From assembly GCA_021161105.1 (NCBI GenBank), contig JAGHBG010000012.1, forward strand, positions 1 through 10,637: DNA of 10,637 nucleotides, in the 5' to 3' direction. This document shows, in pieces, positions 6,717 to 10,637 of this stretch; position 1 is the stretch's first letter, and each line of letters begins with the position of its first letter. The notes beneath the pieces were generated by a model. The model was not told the origin of the DNA and ran no database searches. It was given only the letters and a program-made list of their open reading frames with translations. The translations under genes and the position numbers were made by a program. This DNA comes from Thermotogaceae bacterium (GTDB taxonomy: Bacteria > Thermotogota > Thermotogae > Thermotogales > Thermotogaceae).

Positions 6717-7541
6717 TCACAGCGATATCTCATCTTCTAACTGTTTTAGGAATCTTATTGCAGCAGTTGCTGCCTCTTTAGCATCTTCTGGTTTTGGAAG
6801 ACTCTCAACTGTTACGAATCCTTTATAGTTAATGTCTTTTAAGGCATGAAATATCGCTTTGAAGTTTATATGTCCAAAACCCGGAGCCCATCTATTACTA
6901 TCTGCCACATGGAAATGCTTTAACCAATTTTTTGACTTTACGATACTCTCTACAGGGTCTCTTTCTTCTATATTCATATGGAATGTATCAAGCAATAGTC
7001 CTAAGTTCTCGCATTTCATATCCTCTATAAATCTTATAGTTTCTTCAGCTGTATTCAAAATATCTGATTCATATCTATTCAAAGGTTCTATCACAATGTA
7101 CACATTCTTAGATGCTGCAAATTCACACACTTTCTCCATGGAATCTCTGAGAATATCCAATGCATTTTCCCTGCCTTCCGCCTTACCACGTATCAATCCA
7201 ACTATTACAGTTGTATCTATTAGACGTGCAACCTCCATATGCTCTTTTAGCCTCTCTATAGCCTTTTCTCTGATTTCTCTATCATTATGAGATAAAGATA
7301 AACCTTCAGCCAAATATGCCATTCCCGTGCCTATAGCGGAAACCCTCATATCAAATTCACTCATTGCCTTTTCAAGAACATTTACAGGAAAATTTTTTGG
7401 ATCCCTTATGGCAATTTCGACAGCATCGTATCCTAAATCCTTTGCCAACCTAAAGTTTTCGAACACATCTCCTCTAAAAGTCAACGCATCAAAGTTTTCA
7501 TCAGGAAGACCTATAACTATTGAATTTCTCAACTTTATCAC
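6717..7541 (-). CDS. iolO: 5-keto-L-gluconate epimerase
   Basis: A 274-residue xylose isomerase-like TIM barrel. The T. maritima ortholog TM0416 epimerises 5-keto-L-gluconate to D-tagaturonate, the last dedicated step of the pathway. Segments I recall as shared with TM0416 include GTGMAYLAEGLSL near residue 71, IEPLNRYE at 151-158, LLDTFHMNIEE at 183-193 and HFHVADSNRWAPG at 209-221. The expected metal ligands are Glu152, Asp185, His211 and Glu246, with His188 and Arg217 near the substrate. The start given is GTG, whose GTGA overlaps the iolK stop. A TTG three codons later (7532) is preceded by GGGGTGAT, which suits a Shine-Dalgarno, and appears to align better with the TM0416 N-terminus, so the true start may be 7532. 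Unlike the left-end gene of the same fold, this one has only the four-ligand isomerase-type metal site. Confidence 0.9.
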   Translation of the reverse strand: MIKLRNSIVIGLPDENFDALTFRGDVFENFRLAKDLGYDAVEIAIRDPKNFPVNVLEKAMSEFDMRVSAIGTGMAYLAEGLSLSHNDREIREKAIERLKEHMEVARLIDTTVIVGLIRGKAEGRENALDILRDSMEKVCEFAASKNVYIVIEPLNRYESDILNTAEETIRFIEDMKCENLGLLLDTFHMNIEERDPVESIVKSKNWLKHFHVADSNRWAPGFGHINFKAIFHALKDINYKGFVTVESLPKPEDAKEAATAAIRFLKQLEDEISL

Positions 7542-8392
7542 CCCGTATAAGGTCCCGCTTTTTGAAGTTTCTTTGTCACTATTTCAGCAACTTTTTTTGT
7601 TAACTTCTCGTAATCATTTTCTTTATTCCTAAGACAAAGATATGCTGCAATACAGGTGTCCCCTCTTCCTGTTCTTCCTTTTATACTGTACTTGCCAAAC
7701 TCAGCAAAAAAGTTTTGCCCATTTCTCCTTACAAAAACACCACTGTTTTGTGTCAATACGATCTCGGACGGTCCCATTCTTTCAACTGTTTTTAGAATCT
7801 CTTCAGGGTCTTCCAAACCTGTTAGAAACTTCCCTTCTTTTATGTCGAGCTTAAAGACATCCACATGCTTTAGTACATCCTCAAAATTTGATGGAACTCT
7901 GTAATACATCTCTCCATTATCCTTCACATTTCTTAAGAAACCCTGTGCATCAGTGCTCAAAATAACATCTATTTTTTTTAACTCTACCAGCAAATCTTCC
8001 AGAAATTCCCCATACCATAGTGGCGTCACATGCACAAGTTTTGAAAGAATATTTAGATCTTCCATCTTAAAACTTTCTGCCTTTGAAATCATCCTGCTTA
8101 TTCTTTCATCCGGATTTGTGCTGGGATATACATTCTCTATACTCGTTGTAGAAGCTGACTTATTCCATATTACATGTATTCCGAAATCTTCAAGACCTTT
8201 GAACAAAATTCTATCTTCCTCAGCGACTTTTGTTATCACGACACATTTACATCCTAAAGATTTAGCGGTGAAGGCGCCATAATAGACGCCCCCACCCGGA
8301 ATAACCTCCTTTTTCCCTGACGAAAAAATGTTGATATCTTTTGATAAATGACCCACAAATGTTATGTCATAACCAGTTGTTCCCTGCAGCAT
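7538..8392 (-). CDS. iolK: PfkB-family carbohydrate kinase
   Basis: A 284-residue ribokinase/PfkB-fold kinase. The substrate-side motif GGGVYYGAF lies near residues 34-42. The C-terminal signature is TGRGDTC, where G-R-G-D replaces the common G-A-G-D and Asp245 is the catalytic base. I start it at the ATG at 8392, which has GGAGG seven bases upstream. A longer frame from a TTG at 8416 has no ribosome binding site. From 8392 the gene overlaps the end of iolN by 26 bases, and its own end overlaps iolO by four bases, so the three are tightly coupled. It corresponds to TM0415. The described four-step route from inositol to tagaturonate has no kinase step, so the substrate is unknown. It might phosphorylate a downstream keto-acid, or inositol itself, or serve a side branch. 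Confidence 0.88.
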   Translation of the reverse strand: MLQGTTGYDITFVGHLSKDINIFSSGKKEVIPGGGVYYGAFTAKSLGCKCVVITKVAEEDRILFKGLEDFGIHVIWNKSASTTSIENVYPSTNPDERISRMISKAESFKMEDLNILSKLVHVTPLWYGEFLEDLLVELKKIDVILSTDAQGFLRNVKDNGEMYYRVPSNFEDVLKHVDVFKLDIKEGKFLTGLEDPEEILKTVERMGPSEIVLTQNSGVFVRRNGQNFFAEFGKYSIKGRTGRGDTCIAAYLCLRNKENDYEKLTKKVAEIVTKKLQKAGPYTG

Positions 8393-9338
8393 ATAATGGC
8401 CTCCATCCCGGTTCAAAAGGTTTCTTCAACAAAGCTTCCAATTCTTCTTTTGGCCTACATGACATTTCTTCAGCTGCTGGCAGCTTCCATGGAGGGAATC
8501 TATTCATAATATCGTTTACGAGCTTTTCCATGTAATCCAGAAGTGCTTCCACACCTTCCTTAGCTTTTTCAGCATCTGCAAGCGTAGCCTTCCCTACAAC
8601 TCCTTCCGGATATGCTTTAACTTCTATAGGACCCCCTCCAACATGCCCATACCATGCTATTGGCCTGTGGAGAAGATTTCCTGCCTTGTCTATATGACCT
8701 TCTGGCAAATATCCCCTTGGAGTTGTATCAACAGCCCATTCTTGATGCATAAACTCCGGAAATAAAGCCAGACTCCATGAGCTTTCAACTTCATCTGCAT
8801 GTATGAAAGGAGTTTCATAAGGTCCTCCTTCATCTTTCGTCTTGAATTTATCTTGGATAGCGTGATACCAATTCAGATTGACAATGACCGCTGGAACCTG
8901 AAAGATTTTTGCAAATTTGTGTATTGCTACAGGTATAACAAATTCCTGTCCATGACCATTCAGTAATATTTGCTTTCTAAATCCAGTATTCCAAAAACCT
9001 GCCATCACACTTACAAGAAGGTCAATAAAGACTTCATCTTTTACAGGAATTGTTCCAGGCATTCCGATATGGTGGTAAGGATGATATCCAAACCAAATAG
9101 GTTCAGACACTGTACACCCTGTTACTTTAGCCACTTGCTCAGCCATCCTTGTTACTAAAAAAGTATCTTCACCCGTTGGAGCATTGTCTCCATGATTTTC
9201 CGTACTTCCAACGGGTATGATTATAAGGTCACACTTATCCAATCTTTCTCTTATCTGCTTCGCTGTCATTGTTTGAAAATATATTTCATTTGGTTTTTCC
9301 ATATTCCCTCCATCCGGTGGTATTTTCCATTTACTCAT
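8367..9338 (-). CDS. iolN: diketo-inositol hydrolase, creatininase family
   Basis: A 323-residue metallohydrolase of the creatininase/creatinine amidohydrolase family. In T. maritima the ortholog TM0413 hydrolyses the IolM product to 5-keto-L-gluconate, so a family known for amide hydrolysis would here cleave a C-C bond of a cyclic diketone. The motifs, numbered from the 9338 start, are PVGSTENHGDN with Glu47 and His49, GED with Asp58, YHPYHHIGMPGTI near 88-97, LLNGHGQEF with His129, and HADEVESS with Glu183 or Glu185. These match the two-metal site of creatininase. I chose the ATG at 9338, which has GGAGAG four bases upstream. The ATG at 9302 (GGAGGG close upstream) is an alternative, and the more upstream ATG at 9380 has no ribosome binding site. 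It lies 56 bp from iolM and overlaps iolK by 26 bases. Confidence 0.9.
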   Translation of the reverse strand: MSKWKIPPDGGNMEKPNEIYFQTMTAKQIRERLDKCDLIIIPVGSTENHGDNAPTGEDTFLVTRMAEQVAKVTGCTVSEPIWFGYHPYHHIGMPGTIPVKDEVFIDLLVSVMAGFWNTGFRKQILLNGHGQEFVIPVAIHKFAKIFQVPAVIVNLNWYHAIQDKFKTKDEGGPYETPFIHADEVESSWSLALFPEFMHQEWAVDTTPRGYLPEGHIDKAGNLLHRPIAWYGHVGGGPIEVKAYPEGVVGKATLADAEKAKEGVEALLDYMEKLVNDIMNRFPPWKLPAAEEMSCRPKEELEALLKKPFEPGWRPLYAAGNNWL

Positions 9339-9394
9339 AACTCTCCGCCCCCTTTCCCCAAAACTTAATGTGTGTTTCATACAACTATCTATTT

Positions 9395-10585
9395 TCAGAC
9401 ATTAAGCCATGTAACTTTAACTAAGCTTTTATCCGTTTGAAGCCTCTTAATGTATTCGGGAATTTCCTCGAGTGATACCATCTTTGAAATAATTTTTGTC
9501 ATATCGAGACCCGATGCCATCATGTTTATCACTCGTGGGAAAGTCCCATGTCCGGAATGACCCTGAGAACCTACTATCCTTGCTCTTTTTACCTGATAAA
9601 TCTCAGGAGTAATGGGCACCTTTACATCTGCCCTTGCAACAATCACAACTGTTGCGTTTATTCCTCTTGCCCTCCACAAAACTTCTTCAAGACCGGGCCA
9701 AATTATATGAGGTACCCCCGTTGCTTCAAGGTAAAGTTGAGCTCCCCAACCTCCGGTATACTCCAGAACCTTTTCTACGAAATTTTCTTTGGTGGGATCT
9801 ATGGTAAAATCAGCACCAAGTTCTTTCGCCATATTTCTTCTTATTTCTGAAGGCTCAGAAAGAATTACTTTTGCTCCCCCTGCATGCTTTAAAATCGCTA
9901 CTGCAGCAAGTCCAATTGGTCCTCCTCCCATTACAACAACGAAATCTCCTGGTCTTATACCGCCTCCTCTTTCTATAACTGCATTGTAAGCAACTGACGT
10001 TGGTTCCACCAAGCTTCCAAGAAGGAACATTTTTTTCTCATCTTCGACAGTTGCTTCAATTTCCTTAAGGCTCCATAAATACTTTGCATCAACCTTCACA
10101 TATTTTGCAAAAGCCCCGTTAATGTCAAATCCAATTTCTCGCAGATGCTCGCAGTGATTTGGAAATCCGTCAGCACAGTGTCTACAATGTCCGCACCAGA
10201 ACATTTCCTCAGAAGTTACTGGTTCACCTATCTCAAATCTTTTTCCTGTCCTCTTGTTAATAGCTTCAGGTCCTGCTTCTACTACAACCCCAGAGAATTC
10301 ATGACCTAAAACAACGGGAAAACCTGTAAGCCCTGGATAGAATATGTAACCTTCTTCATCAGCCTGTGCCATATGAACATCACTTCCGCATATTCCTGTA
10401 GCTTTGACTTCTATTATTACTTCTGTAGGCTTCTCTATCTTGGGTTCTGAAACTTCTTCTACCTGCACTTGAGGATATCTCCATACCTTACTTCCAAGCC
10501 ATGTTCTTTTCCCTTCTTCATCTTTTGGTCCCAATACAAAATCAGGTTTTGGATCCCACTTAGCTCTGAGAACGACCGCTTTCAT
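9395..10585 (-). CDS. iolM: zinc-dependent 2-keto-myo-inositol dehydrogenase
   Basis: A 396-residue zinc medium-chain alcohol dehydrogenase. The T. maritima ortholog TM0412 carries out a second NAD-dependent oxidation, of 2-keto-myo-inositol, to a product then cut by IolN. Catalytic zinc ligands are Cys66 (GICGSD), His95-Glu96 (GHE) and probably Glu194. The structural zinc lobe has the four cysteines 131, 134, 137 and 145 (CGHCRHC...HC). The nucleotide motif is GGGPIG at 220-225, and Glu244 at the end of the second strand suggests NAD. Between the first strand (MKAVVLRA) and the usual GroES-like core are about 25 extra residues (rich in Trp, Lys and Pro), so the protein is longer than the common 340-350. 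The ATG start has AAGGAGGG eight bases upstream. It is the first operon gene visible, and a probable promoter box lies just ahead of it. Confidence 0.92.
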   Translation of the reverse strand: MKAVVLRAKWDPKPDFVLGPKDEEGKRTWLGSKVWRYPQVQVEEVSEPKIEKPTEVIIEVKATGICGSDVHMAQADEEGYIFYPGLTGFPVVLGHEFSGVVVEAGPEAINKRTGKRFEIGEPVTSEEMFWCGHCRHCADGFPNHCEHLREIGFDINGAFAKYVKVDAKYLWSLKEIEATVEDEKKMFLLGSLVEPTSVAYNAVIERGGGIRPGDFVVVMGGGPIGLAAVAILKHAGGAKVILSEPSEIRRNMAKELGADFTIDPTKENFVEKVLEYTGGWGAQLYLEATGVPHIIWPGLEEVLWRARGINATVVIVARADVKVPITPEIYQVKRARIVGSQGHSGHGTFPRVINMMASGLDMTKIISKMVSLEEIPEYIKRLQTDKSLVKVTWLNV

Positions 10586-10600
10586 TTGCTTTCCCTCCTT

Positions 10601-10635
10601 CTATGTATTCTCACATTTAGTATATTCCTATGTAT
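10601..10635 (-). promoter_or_regulatory. probable operon promoter region with direct repeats
   Basis: On the operon strand TATACT (10624-10619) is a good -10 hexamer, placing transcription start near 10612 and giving a leader of about 27 bases before iolM. The -35 would fall outside the window. ATACATAG occurs twice (10635-10628 and 10608-10601), bracketing the -10 with a 27-base period, which would suit binding of a regulator on either side of the start site. The regulator is not in the window; the ROK protein IolR is the candidate from T. maritima. Confidence 0.45.
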
Positions 10636-10637
10636 GA

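Noticed and set aside
8393..8416. TTG start for iolK at 8416
   Set aside because: It lacks a ribosome binding site; the ATG at 8392 has GGAGG at seven bases and gives the usual PfkB N-terminus.
9339..9380. Upstream ATG start for iolN at 9380
   Set aside because: There is no ribosome binding site before it, while the in-frame ATG at 9338 has GGAGAG at suitable spacing.
1..10637. Mobile elements, CRISPR arrays, tRNA or rRNA genes, phage or defence genes
   Set aside because: No transposase, terminal repeats, regularly spaced repeats or RNA gene signatures were seen; the window is a single metabolic operon.

Overview
The window is a compact, single-direction catabolic operon, and every confident gene lies on the minus strand. 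Reading from the right edge leftwards the order is iolM, iolN, iolK, iolO, iolG, inoE, inoF, inoG, inoK and a TIM-barrel metalloprotein gene. The gene content matches, from memory, the Thermotoga maritima TM0412-TM0422 inositol cluster. Strong Shine-Dalgarno sequences, AT-rich codon use and a lipobox-free binding protein also fit. The source is therefore very probably a member of the Thermotogota; genus and species cannot be fixed from the sequence alone.

Catabolic half (about 5.6-10.6 kb). IolG (GFO/IDH/MOCA dehydrogenase) oxidises myo-inositol to 2-keto-myo-inositol. IolM (zinc medium-chain dehydrogenase) oxidises that ketone again. IolN (creatininase-fold metallohydrolase) opens the ring to 5-keto-L-gluconate. 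IolO (xylose-isomerase-like TIM barrel) epimerises this to D-tagaturonate, which would enter hexuronate catabolism encoded elsewhere. IolK is a PfkB-family kinase with no assigned step. These step assignments follow published T. maritima biochemistry, as I remember it, applied through family and motif similarity. None of the canonical Bacillus-type iolB, iolC, iolD, iolE or iolJ genes is present.

Transport half (about 1.0-5.3 kb). InoE (periplasmic binding protein), InoF and InoG (two six-helix permeases) and InoK (MalK/UgpC-type ATPase) form a complete ABC importer. In T. maritima the orthologous system was reported to prefer myo-inositol phosphate, which implies a phosphate-removal step that has not been assigned to any gene here.

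Left end. The last gene encodes a 303-residue TIM barrel that keeps all nine metal-ligand positions of endonuclease IV (a trinuclear-zinc phosphoesterase). Its neighbour IolO and other sugar isomerases of the fold use only about four. This makes it the best candidate in the window for the missing phosphate-releasing enzyme, and it is the observation I rate highest.

Non-coding and small elements. There is a 7-bp GC-rich hairpin between inoE and inoF. A 322-bp gap between iolG and inoE holds an inverted repeat, possible RNA stem-loops and a doubtful 78-codon ORF. A possible 25-codon ORF between iolO and iolG overlaps the iolG start by four bases. A probable promoter box with direct repeats precedes iolM. 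A short open frame at the extreme left edge may be the tail of a convergent gene. The start of the operon and its likely regulator lie beyond the right edge.
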